A stretch of DNA of 64,000 nucleotides, from contig NZ_CP034279.1 in assembly GCF_009739905.1 (NCBI RefSeq), positions 4,092,001-4,156,000 of the forward strand, read 5' to 3'. This DNA is from Streptomyces ficellus (lineage in GTDB: Bacteria > Actinomycetota > Actinomycetes > Streptomycetales > Streptomycetaceae). Of the stretch, positions 48,595-57,033 are shown one piece after another. Made by a program: the position numbers and the translations under genes. Numbering within the stretch: position 1 is the first letter of the stretch; each line of letters starts with the position of its first letter. The notes beneath the pieces are model-generated. The model saw only the letters and a list, made by a program, of their open reading frames with translations, was not told where the DNA came from and made no database searches.

Positions 48595-48670
48595 CACGAC
48601 TGCCGGGCTGGGGCGGTCGGAGCACCGGCGTGTCCCCTGGCCCGGCCGCCGGGGCCGCCGGCCCGCCGCG

Positions 48671-49357
48671 TCAGCCGCACTCGCTGACCGGGCACAGCTC
48701 GACGCCGCTCACGCCGGGGAGCGCGGCGATCTCCGCCCTGAGGGCCGCCCGCCGCTCCTCGGGAAGGTCCTCGGGGAAGCTGACCTCCAGGTGGGGCAGC
48801 TCCTCCGTCCAGGTCCCCGACACCCCGGTCGCGCCGAGTTCCTGGAGCGGGGTGTACCGGGCGTCGAGGCTGTCGAGGTACGCCTCCTCGGTGATCACCG
48901 CGCGGAAGGTGTGGGGCTCGGCGAGGGCGGGGGCGAGGTGGAACGTCCAGGTGGCGACGGCCGCGCAGGCGAGCGCGGTCGCCGTGACCGCGCCGCCGGT
49001 GACGGCCATGAGCCGGGCGGCCGCCGGGCGGGCGCGGGGGTCGGCGTACGCGGACAGCAGGAGCAGCGCCGCCGACGGCCAGAACAGGCACATGCCCATG
49101 TACATGCCCAGCAGGCCCCAGGGCAGGAGCAGCAGCCCGACGGTCGTCGCGGCGCGGGTGAAGGCCACCGGGCGCCGTACCAGGAACAGGTGGGCGGCGA
49201 TGGCGATCGCGGTGCCGACGTGCAGGGGGTAGACGTGGCTGTCGAGCATCCAGCCCAGTACCGGCAGGGTGCCCAGGGCCGCGACGCCCGCGAGCGCGCG
49301 CTGCCACCGGTGCACCCCGGCGACCCGTGAGGTCACGGAAGTCGCAGTCGTCGCCAT
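48671..49357 (-). CDS. Membrane protein with C-terminal extracytoplasmic domain
   Basis: 228 aa. Four membrane helices are predicted at about 20-36, 45-60, 70-95 and 115-135 (VGLLLLPWGLLGMYMGMCLF, ALACAAVATWTF). They are followed by a soluble domain (about 140-228) ending LCPVSECG with two Cys near the end. No family recognised. Two palindromes (49373-49400) lie directly upstream and probably regulate it. Confidence 0.7.
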   Translation of the reverse strand: MATTATSVTSRVAGVHRWQRALAGVAALGTLPVLGWMLDSHVYPLHVGTAIAIAAHLFLVRRPVAFTRAATTVGLLLLPWGLLGMYMGMCLFWPSAALLLLSAYADPRARPAAARLMAVTGGAVTATALACAAVATWTFHLAPALAEPHTFRAVITEEAYLDSLDARYTPLQELGATGVSGTWTEELPHLEVSFPEDLPEERRAALRAEIAALPGVSGVELCPVSECG

Positions 49358-49372
49358 GACCGCCCCCAGCTC

Positions 49373-49400
49373 TTGAACATGTTCAACTGAACGCGTTCAA
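49373..49400 (-). promoter_or_regulatory. Tandem palindromes TTGAACATGTTCAA and CTGAACGCGTTCAA
   Basis: The first (49373-49386) is a perfect 14-bp palindrome of the form TnnAACnnGTTnnA; the second (49387-49400) differs at its first base only. They lie 16 bases before the membrane-protein start and overlap the stop codon of the upstream monooxygenase gene. A TetR-type repressor site is likely. Confidence 0.55.
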
Positions 49401-50620
49401 CCTACCGTATCCGGTGCGGTCCCGCCCGGGGTGGCGGCGGCGTCGGCGTCGGCGGTGGCCAGGATCAGGCGGACTCCTTCCATGGCCAGCGTCAGGACCT
49501 CGCTGCCCCGCAGGCGCATACCCGCCTCGAACCGGCCGACCGCCTCGGGGAGTGTGGCCGCCCCGCCCGCGACCTCGCCCAGCTGCTCCAGCAGGGCGGC
49601 GGCGTCGCGGATCGCCGCGCCGGCACCCATTCCGGCGGTGGGCGGTGTCGCGTGGACGGCGTCGCCGAGCGCGGTGACCGGGCCCGCGGGCCACGGTGCG
49701 AGGTCGGCCGCGCGGGTCGAGGCGGCGTTGAAGCGGAACGCGGCCACGCCGCCGGGGTCGGCGCGGGCGATCACCTCGAGCGTGGCCTCGGCCCAGCCCC
49801 GCCGCCGGAACCGGTCCAGCAGCGCGGCCCGCAGCGCGCCGGCCCGCAGTCCGCGCAGGGCGTCGGTCTCGACGGATTCGGGGAGCATGGCGCCCCAGAT
49901 GTAGGTGGGTCCGGTGGTGACGGACATCCGCAGCTCGGGTGCGTCGAGCACGGCGTTGCCGACCGGGTCGAGGAAACCGACGTACAGCGCCGTCCCCCGG
50001 GGGCCCAGCGCCAGCCCCGAGCGCGGTCCGAGCCGCCGCTGCTCCCGGGGGCTCAGGTCGCCGAGGGCCGTCCGGCCGGAGAACCCGATGACGCCCGCCG
50101 GGCTGTTCGTCGGCCCCCCGGCCAGGTGCCGGGCCACGAGCGAGTGGACGCCGTCCGCGCCCACCACCAGATCGGCCGTGACGGGCGGCGCGTCCGCGAA
50201 CCGCACCTGGGGCGCGCCGTGCGCGTCGTGGCCGACGCCGGACACGGTCCGCCCCAGGCGCAGGTCGTCACCGACGGCCTCCGCGAGCAGGGTGCGCAGA
50301 GTGATGCGGTCGACGTCGATACCGGCGTCCTGGCCGAGGTCCGGTCCGTGGCCGAGGAGCCGGCCCCGGTGGTCCCAGAACGCGTCGCGGTCACGCAGCC
50401 GCAGTGCCGAGGCCGACGCCAGCAGCCGTTCCGTGAACTCCGGCGCGACCAGCTTCCCCAGCGCCGTCTGCGCCCGCCCGTCCAGGGTGATGTGGTAGCC
50501 GCCCGTCGCCGCTACCTCGCCGTCGCGGTCGAACACCGTCACCTGAAATCCCGGGTGACGACGCAGTCCCGCGCCGAGCGCGAGCCCTCCGATCCCGCCA
50601 CCGACCACCACGACACGCAT
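49397..50620 (-). CDS. FAD-dependent monooxygenase
   Basis: 407 aa. The N-terminal Rossmann motif is VVVVGGGIGGLALGAGLRR (about 3-21), the DG-type motif is DLVVGADGVHSLVARHLAGG (about 168-187), and the GD motif is VTALGDAVHATPPTAGMGAG. It is a class A flavoprotein monooxygenase (PHBH type). AAGGGG lies before ATG 50620. It is divergent from a WYL-domain regulator that probably controls it. Confidence 0.88.
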   Translation of the reverse strand: MRVVVVGGGIGGLALGAGLRRHPGFQVTVFDRDGEVAATGGYHITLDGRAQTALGKLVAPEFTERLLASASALRLRDRDAFWDHRGRLLGHGPDLGQDAGIDVDRITLRTLLAEAVGDDLRLGRTVSGVGHDAHGAPQVRFADAPPVTADLVVGADGVHSLVARHLAGGPTNSPAGVIGFSGRTALGDLSPREQRRLGPRSGLALGPRGTALYVGFLDPVGNAVLDAPELRMSVTTGPTYIWGAMLPESVETDALRGLRAGALRAALLDRFRRRGWAEATLEVIARADPGGVAAFRFNAASTRAADLAPWPAGPVTALGDAVHATPPTAGMGAGAAIRDAAALLEQLGEVAGGAATLPEAVGRFEAGMRLRGSEVLTLAMEGVRLILATADADAAATPGGTAPDTVG

Positions 50621-50713
50621 CACGTCCCCTTCCACCGCCGGGTTGCCTTCGCGGACCGACGATGGCACCGGTGGTGGACACCGGGTGGCCGGTACCCGGG
50701 CCATGATGGGGCG

Positions 50714-51691
50714 ATGGCGAGCACTTCACGACGGGCGTTACACCTGCTGTCCCTCCTCGGATCGCGCCGCCTGTGGCCGATGCGCGAGCTGGCCACCCGG
50801 CTGGGGGTCAGCGAGCGCACGGTCCGCCGCGACATCGAGACCCTGCGCCGGCTCGACTACCCGGTCACCACCGTCCACGGCCCCGACGGCGGCTACCGGC
50901 TCGGTGCCGGGCACACCCTCCCGCCGCTGCGGTTCGACGACGAGCAGGCCCTGGCGGTCGCGGTGGCGCTGCAGACCGCGCCCAGCACGGTGTTCGGCCT
51001 GGCGGACGACGCGGCGAGGGCGCTGGCCGCCCTGGAACGGGTGATGCCCGCCCCGCTGCGGGCGTCCATGGAGTCCCTGCGCCTGACCAGGCTGCGGAAC
51101 TACTGGGAGTTCCCCGCGCCACCCATCGACGCGGCCGCGCTCACCGCCGTGGGCGCCGCGGTGCGCCACCGCCACGTACTCGTCACCGAAGCGCTGCGGG
51201 CCGACGGCTCGCGCCCGGAACCCGGCGACGACGACTTCCGGCCCGCCCGCCGCGTCGAACCCCACCACCTGGTCGTCTGGGCCGGCCGGTGGTACGTGGT
51301 CGCCTACGACCTCGCCGACCGGGCGTGGCGGGTGCGCCGCGTCGACCGCCTTCACCCGCGCCCCACGACGCACCCCTTCACCGCGCGCGAGCTGCCGGGA
51401 GGCGACCTCGCCCGGTTCGTCATGAGCAGCCACGACCGCGGGGACACCGTCGCCGCCTGGCCGTGCACCGGGAGCGCCCGGCTCGGGCTGCCCGCCGGGG
51501 TCGTCGCCCGCTGGGCGCCGGGCGGCTCGGTCGTCGAACACCTCGACGACGAGCACTGCCGGCTCACCCTCGGCGCGTGGTCCTGGGCCGGGATCGCCGG
51601 CATCCTCGCCACCTTCGACGCGGAACTCACCGAGGTCCGCCCCCGCGAACTCGTCCAGGCGGGCCGGCGCCTGGCGACCCGTTTCTCATAG
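50714..51691 (+). CDS. WYL-domain transcriptional regulator
   Basis: 325 aa. The N-terminal HTH of DeoR/HTH_11 type (about 4-60) has MRELATRLGVSERTVRRDIE and YPVTTVHGPDGGYRLGAG. The WYL domain (about 140-230) has EPHHLVVWAGRWYVVAYDL, and a C-terminal extension follows (about 235-325). ATG 50714 is 93 bases from the divergent FAD monooxygenase start. Confidence 0.9.
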   Translation: MASTSRRALHLLSLLGSRRLWPMRELATRLGVSERTVRRDIETLRRLDYPVTTVHGPDGGYRLGAGHTLPPLRFDDEQALAVAVALQTAPSTVFGLADDAARALAALERVMPAPLRASMESLRLTRLRNYWEFPAPPIDAAALTAVGAAVRHRHVLVTEALRADGSRPEPGDDDFRPARRVEPHHLVVWAGRWYVVAYDLADRAWRVRRVDRLHPRPTTHPFTARELPGGDLARFVMSSHDRGDTVAAWPCTGSARLGLPAGVVARWAPGGSVVEHLDDEHCRLTLGAWSWAGIAGILATFDAELTEVRPRELVQAGRRLATRFS

Positions 51692-51702
51692 ATCCGTCCG
51701 TG

Positions 51703-52359
51703 TCAGGGCCACAGCAGGTCCCGCACCCACGCGCCCCCGGCATCGCGCCGGTAGCGCAGGCGGAGGTGCCGGCGCCGCGCGTCGCCCTGGAAGAACTCGG
51801 CCTCGTCCGCGTCGAGGACGTACGCCGTCCAGGTCTCGGCGTCCGCGTCCGGTTCGGCCCGCGCCCGCTCCCACGCCGCCTCGCTCGCCGTCGCCAGCTC
51901 GGCCACCGAGCCGAGGACCTCGCTCTGCCGCCCCACCAGCGCGGCGGCCAGCGCCCCCGTCGAGCGGGCGTGCAGGTCGGCGTACGCCTCCTCGGGCGTC
52001 CCGGACGCCACCCGGCCCCGCAGCCGCACCTGCCGCCCCTGGGCGGGCCAGTAGAAGTGGAGCGCCGCGTGCGGGTCGGCGGCGAGCTGGCGGCCCTTGG
52101 CGCTGGTGGCGTGGGACGCGAAGTGCCAGCCCCGCTCGTCGGCCCCGTGCAGCATCACCGTCCGCACGTCCGGCCGCCCCTCCGCGTCCACGGTGGCCAG
52201 CGCCATGGTGTGCGGCTCCACCTGCCCGGCGCGGGCGGCCGCCACGAGCCACGCGCGGAACAGCGGCAGGGGCTCGGCGGGCGCGGTGTCCGGGTCGAAG
52301 CCGGGCAGGTCGGTGTCCCAGACGCGCAGGGAGCGCAGGGTCTCGTCGAAGTCGGTCAT
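51703..52359 (-). CDS. Pyridoxamine 5'-phosphate oxidase family protein
   Basis: 218 aa. FMN-binding split barrel: EPHTMALATVDAEGRPDVRT, GWHFASHATSAKGRQLAADP and the C-terminal DARRRHLRLRYRRD block as in PdxH. It is shorter and more diverged than the usual actinobacterial PdxH, so it may be a paralogue acting on another flavin or pyridoxal substrate. ATG 52359 is used; ATG 52368 is in frame. It converges on the WYL gene. Confidence 0.82.
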   Translation of the reverse strand: MTDFDETLRSLRVWDTDLPGFDPDTAPAEPLPLFRAWLVAAARAGQVEPHTMALATVDAEGRPDVRTVMLHGADERGWHFASHATSAKGRQLAADPHAALHFYWPAQGRQVRLRGRVASGTPEEAYADLHARSTGALAAALVGRQSEVLGSVAELATASEAAWERARAEPDADAETWTAYVLDADEAEFFQGDARRRHLRLRYRRDAGGAWVRDLLWP

Positions 52360-52484
52360 GGGGCCCATGATCCGGTGCGTTGGGGCGGGACGACACGTTC
52401 GGGTGGCAGATCGCCGATCCGGTGGAAGGGCGACAGGGGCGGTGCTCCCTTGAACGGGAGTCGGAAATACAGGAGGGGGTCACC

Positions 52485-52724
52485 ATGGCTCGGACCGTCA
52501 TCGACCTGGATGACGAGGCGCTGGAGGAAGCGGCTCGGTTCCTCGGCACCAAGACGAAGAAGGACACGGTCAACGCCGCGCTGCGGGAGGTCATCGACCG
52601 GCAGAAGCGGGCCGAGGCCCTCGCACGCATGCGGCAGATGGTCGCGGACGGCGAGATCGACTTCTCGGTCATCGAGAAGGACGTGCGGCCCGAGGCCGGC
52701 GCCGGTGACCAGCGGGGGACATGA
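52485..52724 (+). CDS. VapB-type antitoxin
   Basis: 79 aa. The ribbon-helix-helix DNA-binding part is MARTVIDLDDEALEEAARFL with TKTKKDTVNAALREVIDRQK, and the C-terminal toxin-binding tail is acidic (EIDFSVIEKDV). AGGAGGGGG precedes ATG 52485. The reading frame is intact, unlike the overlapping toxin gene. Confidence 0.9.
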   Translation: MARTVIDLDDEALEEAARFLGTKTKKDTVNAALREVIDRQKRAEALARMRQMVADGEIDFSVIEKDVRPEAGAGDQRGT

Positions 52725-53083
52725 GCGAGCTCTACCTGGCCGACACCAGCGCTCTGATCCGTTTCTCTCGCGGCCAGGCCGGCGCGAACCTTGGACGCGG
52801 TCGTCAACGCGGGGCTCGTCGGCCTGCGAGCCGGTGCGCCCACGACATGGACCGGCTGCTGCGTGAGACCTTCCCCTACTACCCGATACGGGAAGCGGCC
52901 TGGGAGGACGCCGCCGAGGTGCAGTACCAACTCGCAGCCCGGGGTTGGCACCAGTGCGCCAGCCCCGTCGACCTGCTCGTGTCCGTCACGGCGGCGCACC
53001 ACAAGCTCACCGTGCTCCACCAGGACACCGACTTCGAGACCATCGCCCAGATCACCGGGCAGCCCGTGCGCCGTATCGCGTAG
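52721..53083 (+). pseudogene. VapC-type PIN toxin, internally degraded
   Basis: The frame is open for 120 codons and both ends are PIN-like (MSELYLADTSALIRFSRGQ; PVDLLVSVTAAHHKL, HQDTDFETIAQITGQPV). Residues about 22-41 are out of frame: the expected LDAVVNAGLVGL segment appears one frame over from about 52789, and a further 2-base loss and a gap remove the region with the conserved Glu. The net shift is a multiple of three, so no stop arises. Acidic D8 and the C-terminal Asp pair remain, but the catalytic set is incomplete and the toxin is probably inactive. Confidence 0.7.
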
Positions 53084-53117
53084 CGCCACCGGTGCCGGAG
53101 TGCCGGGGTGCCGCGCG

Positions 53118-54248
53118 TCAGGCGTCGCGGCCCAGCACCATCGTCGCCGACGAGCAGAACCAGCCGCCCGTCCCCGACACGACGCCCAGGCGGGCGCCTT
53201 GGACCTGGCGGCCCGTGGCCTCGCCGCGCAGCTGGCGGGCCGCCTCCACCAGGAGGAACAGGCCCCGCATGCCGGGGTGGCAGGCGGACAGGCCGCCGCC
53301 GTCGGTGTTGACGGGCAGGGTGCCCGCCTCCACGAAGGGGCCGCCCTCGCCCTTGGCGCAGAAGCCGAGGTCCTCCAGGGTCACCAGGGTCATGTAGGTG
53401 AAGGCGTCGTAGACCTGCGCGAAGTCCATGTCGGCCGGTGTCAGGCCCGCCCGCTGGAAGGCGAGGCGGCCGCTCACCGCCGCCGGGGAGACGGTGAAGT
53501 CGGCCCACTCCGACATGGTGGTGTGCGAGACGTGCTCGCCGGCGCCGAGGACCCACACCGGGGCCTTCGCCGTGTCGGGTACGTACTCCGCCGCGGCGAG
53601 CAGCACCGCGCAGCCGCCGTCGCTGCGGATGCAGCAGTGCAGCTTGGTGAAGGGGTCCGCGATCATCGGGCCGGCGAGCACCTCGTCCACGGTGAGCGGG
53701 GTGCGGAACATCGCGTCCGGGTTGCGGGCCGCGTGGGCCCGGGCCCGTACCGCCACCGTCGCGAGCTGTTCCAGGGTGGTGCCGTACGTGTGCATGTGGC
53801 GGCGCGCGGCCATGGCGTACTTGGCGACGAGCGTGTGGCCGTAGGGGACCTCGAACTGGAGCGGGCCGCGGGAGCCGAACGACAGGTTCGAGGTGCGGCG
53901 CCCGGCCCTGATATCGGCGCGGGCGGTCGAGCCGTAGACGAGGAGCACGGCGTTGGCGCGGCCCGCGGCGATCGCGTCCACCGCGTGCGCGGCCATCACC
54001 TCCCAGGTGGCGCCGCCCACGGAGGTGGAGTCCACCCACCGGGGCCGCAGCCCCAGGTATTCGGCGACCTCGATCGGGGCGAGCGTGCCGAGCCCGGCGG
54101 AGGCGAGCCCGTCGACGACGGACCGGTCCAGCCCCGCGTCGGCGAGCGCCCGCCGGGCGGCCTGGGCGTGCAGGGCGTACGGGGTGGCCGTGTCGACGCG
54201 CCCGCAGTCCGAGAGGGACACGCCCACGATGGCGACGGAACGGCGCAT
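53118..54248 (-). CDS. Thiolase-family lipid-transfer protein (SCP2-like thiolase)
   Basis: 376 aa. It is thiolase-fold, of the SCP-x/lipid-transfer type: MRRSVAIVGVSLSDCGRVD, TSVGGATWEVMAAHAVDAIA (where classical thiolases have the nucleophilic Cys), CIRSDGGCAVLLAA, VNTDGGGLSACHPG. In steroid degradation relatives act as retro-aldolases with a DUF35 partner. A partner of that type lies at 42522. An operator copy lies 5 bases upstream of the start, divergent from the ACAD operon. Confidence 0.85.
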   Translation of the reverse strand: MRRSVAIVGVSLSDCGRVDTATPYALHAQAARRALADAGLDRSVVDGLASAGLGTLAPIEVAEYLGLRPRWVDSTSVGGATWEVMAAHAVDAIAAGRANAVLLVYGSTARADIRAGRRTSNLSFGSRGPLQFEVPYGHTLVAKYAMAARRHMHTYGTTLEQLATVAVRARAHAARNPDAMFRTPLTVDEVLAGPMIADPFTKLHCCIRSDGGCAVLLAAAEYVPDTAKAPVWVLGAGEHVSHTTMSEWADFTVSPAAVSGRLAFQRAGLTPADMDFAQVYDAFTYMTLVTLEDLGFCAKGEGGPFVEAGTLPVNTDGGGLSACHPGMRGLFLLVEAARQLRGEATGRQVQGARLGVVSGTGGWFCSSATMVLGRDA

Positions 54249-54252
54249 AAAT

Positions 54253-54267
54253 CTGACGGTACATCAG
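54253..54267 (-). promoter_or_regulatory. TetR-type operator, one mismatch
   Basis: CTGACG-GTA-CATCAG, directly upstream of the lipid-transfer gene. It is embedded in a longer palindrome, ATCTGA ... TCAGAT. Confidence 0.65.
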
Positions 54268-54311
54268 ATGCGCGGGCCGGGCTATGGGCTTCGCCGCTCC
54301 CGCGCCCTAGC

Positions 54312-54326
54312 ATGACGCACCGTCAG
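54312..54326 (+). promoter_or_regulatory. TetR-type operator, one mismatch
   Basis: ATGACG-CAC-CGTCAG, 16 bases before the acyl-CoA dehydrogenase start at 54342. Confidence 0.65.
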
Positions 54327-54341
54327 AAAGGGGCCGCGCCC

Positions 54342-55499
54342 ATGGACACCGCCTTCACCACCGAACAGGACGAGATCCGCCGCACCCTGCGCGAACTGCT
54401 GGCCAAGCACTGCGGGCCCGACGACGTCAGGGCCGCCACCGGCACCGCCACCGGGTACGACCCCGCCCTGTGGGCCCTGCTGTCCCAGCGGCTCGGCCTG
54501 CCGGGGCTCGCACTCCCCGAGACGTACGGAGGCGTCGGCTGCGGCGCCACCGAACTGGCCCTCGCCGCCGAGGAGACCGGCCGCGTCCTCGCCCCCTCAC
54601 CGCTCATCGCCACCGCCGTGCTCGCCGCCCCGCTGATCACCCGCCTCGGCACCGGGGCTCAGCGCGCGGCGCTGCTGCCGCACCTCGCGGACGGCTCCCT
54701 CACCGCCACACTCGCCGCCGCGCCCCTGCCCACCGCCCTGGCCCTGACCGGCGACAACCGGACCGGCGAGTGGGCCGGGGGCGGGCGCGCCGGGGGAGTG
54801 CAGGCCCGGCGGGACGGACACGGCTGGCGGCTCTACGGGGAGGTCGCCCAGGTCCTGGACGGCCACGGCGCGGACCTGCTGCTGGTCGCCGCGCACACCG
54901 GCGGCCACCCCCGCGCGCGGACCCTGCTCTTCCTCGTCCGGCCGGACGCCCCCGGGCTGGCGCGCGTACGGCTGACGGCGCTGGACGAGACCCGGCCCCT
55001 CGCGCGCGTGGAACTGCGCGACGTGACCGCGCAGTTGCTGGGCGCGGACGAGGACGGGGCGGACGTGCCGCACGCGCTCGCCGCGACCGGGGCCGGGGCG
55101 GCCGCCGTGCTCGCCGCCGAGGCGGTCGGCGCGGCGGACGGCGTGCTCGCGCGGACCGTCGCGTACGTGCGCACGCGCGAGCAGTTCGGGCGGCCCATCG
55201 GCTCGTTCCAGGCGGTCCGGCACCGGCTCGCCGACCTGTGCGTACGGGTGCGGGCGGCGCGCTCGGCGGCGTACTACGCCACCTGGGACCCGGCCGCCGG
55301 AGGGCTGGCGCTCGCCCAGGGCCTGGAGACGCTGGGCGCCGCCGCCGCCGAGGGCATCCAGCTGCACGGCGGCCTCGGCATCACCTGGGAGCACGAGGCG
55401 CACCTGTACTTCAAGCGGGCGACCGCCGCAGAGCTGCTCCTCGGGCCCGTCCACCGGCTGCGCGGCCACGCCGCCGACATGGCGGGGGTGTTCGCGTGA
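54342..55499 (+). CDS. Acyl-CoA dehydrogenase
   Basis: 385 aa. The N-terminal helical domain has TTEQDEIRRTLRELLAKH and PETYGGVGCGATELALAAEE. The middle domain is shortened and diverged (about 130-230). The C-terminal domain has REQFGRPIGSFQAVRHRLA and GIQLHGGLGITWEHEAHLYF. It may be self-sufficient or need a partner. The ATG follows an operator. Its stop overlaps the next GTG by 4 bases. Confidence 0.88.
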   Translation: MDTAFTTEQDEIRRTLRELLAKHCGPDDVRAATGTATGYDPALWALLSQRLGLPGLALPETYGGVGCGATELALAAEETGRVLAPSPLIATAVLAAPLITRLGTGAQRAALLPHLADGSLTATLAAAPLPTALALTGDNRTGEWAGGGRAGGVQARRDGHGWRLYGEVAQVLDGHGADLLLVAAHTGGHPRARTLLFLVRPDAPGLARVRLTALDETRPLARVELRDVTAQLLGADEDGADVPHALAATGAGAAAVLAAEAVGAADGVLARTVAYVRTREQFGRPIGSFQAVRHRLADLCVRVRAARSAAYYATWDPAAGGLALAQGLETLGAAAAEGIQLHGGLGITWEHEAHLYFKRATAAELLLGPVHRLRGHAADMAGVFA

Positions 55500-55981
55500 C
55501 GGCGGCGCCCGCACGGCGGCTGGTCCAGCGGGTCTCCTCCACCGCGGCGTTCGCGAGGATCGCCCCGCACGTCGTGCCCGCGCTCGACCGCGCCGTCCAC
55601 CGGCTGACCCGGGGGAAGGTGCTGCCCAGCGCCCGGATGCTGCCGGGCCTCGTCCTCGTCTCGCGCGGCGCCCGCACCGGGCTGGAGCGCCGTACGCCCC
55701 TGGCGTGCGTGCCGGAGGACCCGGGGGCGACGACCTGGGTCCTGGTCGGCTCCAACTTCGGCCGCCCCGCGCACCCCGCCTGGACGGCGAACCTCCTGGC
55801 CCACCCCGACGGGGAGGTCCACTGGCGGGGGCGGACGATCCCCGTGCACGCGCGGCTGCTCAGGGGCGAGGACCGCGAGGTGGCGTGGGCGGCGGCGCTG
55901 CGCCTCTGGCCGCCGTACGCGGCGTACCAGGCGAGGATCGACCGCGAGATCCGCCTCTTCCGCCTCACCCGCCGGGACTGA
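55496..55981 (+). CDS. Nitroreductase family deazaflavin-dependent oxidoreductase
   Basis: 161 aa. Split-barrel F420-binding (Ddn/DUF385) type: LVLVSRGARTGLERRTPLAC, WVLVGSNFGRPAHPAWTANL, HPDGEVHWRGRTIPVHARLL and AYQARIDREIRLFRLTR. It would use F420 rather than FMN, here probably to reduce a CoA-bound or free enone. It is coupled by a GTGA overlap to the ACAD gene. A strong terminator follows. Confidence 0.88.
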   Translation: MTAAPARRLVQRVSSTAAFARIAPHVVPALDRAVHRLTRGKVLPSARMLPGLVLVSRGARTGLERRTPLACVPEDPGATTWVLVGSNFGRPAHPAWTANLLAHPDGEVHWRGRTIPVHARLLRGEDREVAWAAALRLWPPYAAYQARIDREIRLFRLTRRD

Positions 55982-55993
55982 CGGCAAACGGAA

Positions 55994-56025
55994 CGCCGGC
56001 GGCGGTCGGGTGACCGCCGCCGGCG
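55994..56025. terminator. Strong bidirectional terminator
   Basis: CGCCGGCGGCGGTC (55994-56007), loop GGGT, GACCGCCGCCGGCG (56012-56025): perfect 14-bp stem between the ACAD operon and the convergent TetR gene. Confidence 0.8.
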
Positions 56026-56055
56026 CGACAGGACGTGACGTGGGAAGGAGGGGGA

Positions 56056-56703
56056 CTACTTCGTCGGCTTCTTGCCCGTGATGCCCAGGTGGACCAACAG
56101 CGCCAGGTTCGGGCGGAGTTCGCCCTGTTTGACGCCCCAGGTCTGGAAGCCCTTCTGGTGCGAGGCGACGGCCGCCAGCATCGCGACCAGGGAGCCCGCC
56201 ATCGCCGCGGGGTTCACGTCCTTGTCGACCTTGTTCTTGGACTGGAGCTCCTTGACCGCGTCCGTAAGGGAGTTGGTGACGGAGTTCAGGATCTTCATGC
56301 GGATCTTGTAGAACCGCTTGTCCCCCTCGGCGGCGCCCAGGTCCACCACGCGGAGGATGGCGTCGTTCTTGCGCCAGAAGTCGAGGAAGCCCTCGACCAG
56401 TTCCTCGGAGGCCTGCCAGGCGGCCTTGCCGACCCAGGCGCGGCCGGAGACGAGTTCGGTCAGTCCGGCGCCCTCCTTGGCCATTTCCTCCGCGATTTCG
56501 AGGACCGCGCCCTCGACGTCCGGGAAGTACTGGTAGAACGTCGCCGGGGAAGTGCCCGCCTTCCGGGCCACGTCGATGACTTTGACGTCCCGGTACGGCG
56601 AGGAGCTGAGCATCTCGCTGAGGCAGTCGAGCAGCTTCTGCCGCGTCGCCTGTCCGCGCCGACCGGCCACGCGGCCGTCGACGGTGCGTACTTGTCCTGT
56701 CAT
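56056..56703 (-). CDS. TetR-family repressor, candidate regulator of the catabolic regulon
   Basis: 215 aa. The HTH (about 20-65) has RQKLLDCLSEMLSSSPYRDV and ARKAGTSPATFYQYFPDVEG. The ligand domain (about 80-210) has FLDFWRKNDAILRVVDLGAA and SLVAMLAAVASHQKGFQTWG, a large pocket typical of repressors that bind acyl-CoA-like ligands. It lies at the end of the cluster. A weak copy of the operator (CTGTCATGCCGTCAG, 56697-56711) overlaps its own start codon, which suggests autoregulation. Confidence 0.85.
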   Translation of the reverse strand: MTGQVRTVDGRVAGRRGQATRQKLLDCLSEMLSSSPYRDVKVIDVARKAGTSPATFYQYFPDVEGAVLEIAEEMAKEGAGLTELVSGRAWVGKAAWQASEELVEGFLDFWRKNDAILRVVDLGAAEGDKRFYKIRMKILNSVTNSLTDAVKELQSKNKVDKDVNPAAMAGSLVAMLAAVASHQKGFQTWGVKQGELRPNLALLVHLGITGKKPTK

Positions 56704-56711
56704 GCCGTCAG
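56697..56711 (-). promoter_or_regulatory. Weak TetR-type operator over TetR start codon
   Basis: CTGTCATGCCGTCAG differs from CTGACG-N3-CGTCAG at two positions of its left arm (seen on the plus strand). Confidence 0.4.
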
Positions 56712-57033
56712 CTTACCGAGGGGTGATCGGCGCGCGATTCGGCCGACTGCAAATGGGGTGACGGCCCGGCCCCGCCCTCCCGCGACCACCCCTTTTCGGC
56801 CATTTCGGAGCACCGTCCGGCTCCTCGTCCCGCCCGTACCACCCCGATAGGCTTATTAACAGCCTGTGGAAAACTTCGGTGGACAACCCATGGGGTTGCG
56901 GGCCCCGGCCGCCCCGCCGGGGCGATATGCGGGCATACGTTCGATTTCTTTCCCTGCGTGGTGCGCCCGGCGCGCTTAGCGTGACCGTGACGGGCACCAC
57001 ACGTCCCGCCGTACACGGAAAGGGTTCAGGGCC

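Noticed and set aside
52791..55499. Long plus-strand frame joining VapC-like and ACAD sequence
   Set aside because: Most of it is the antisense of the lipid-transfer gene; only its last part, from 54342, is a real ACAD gene.
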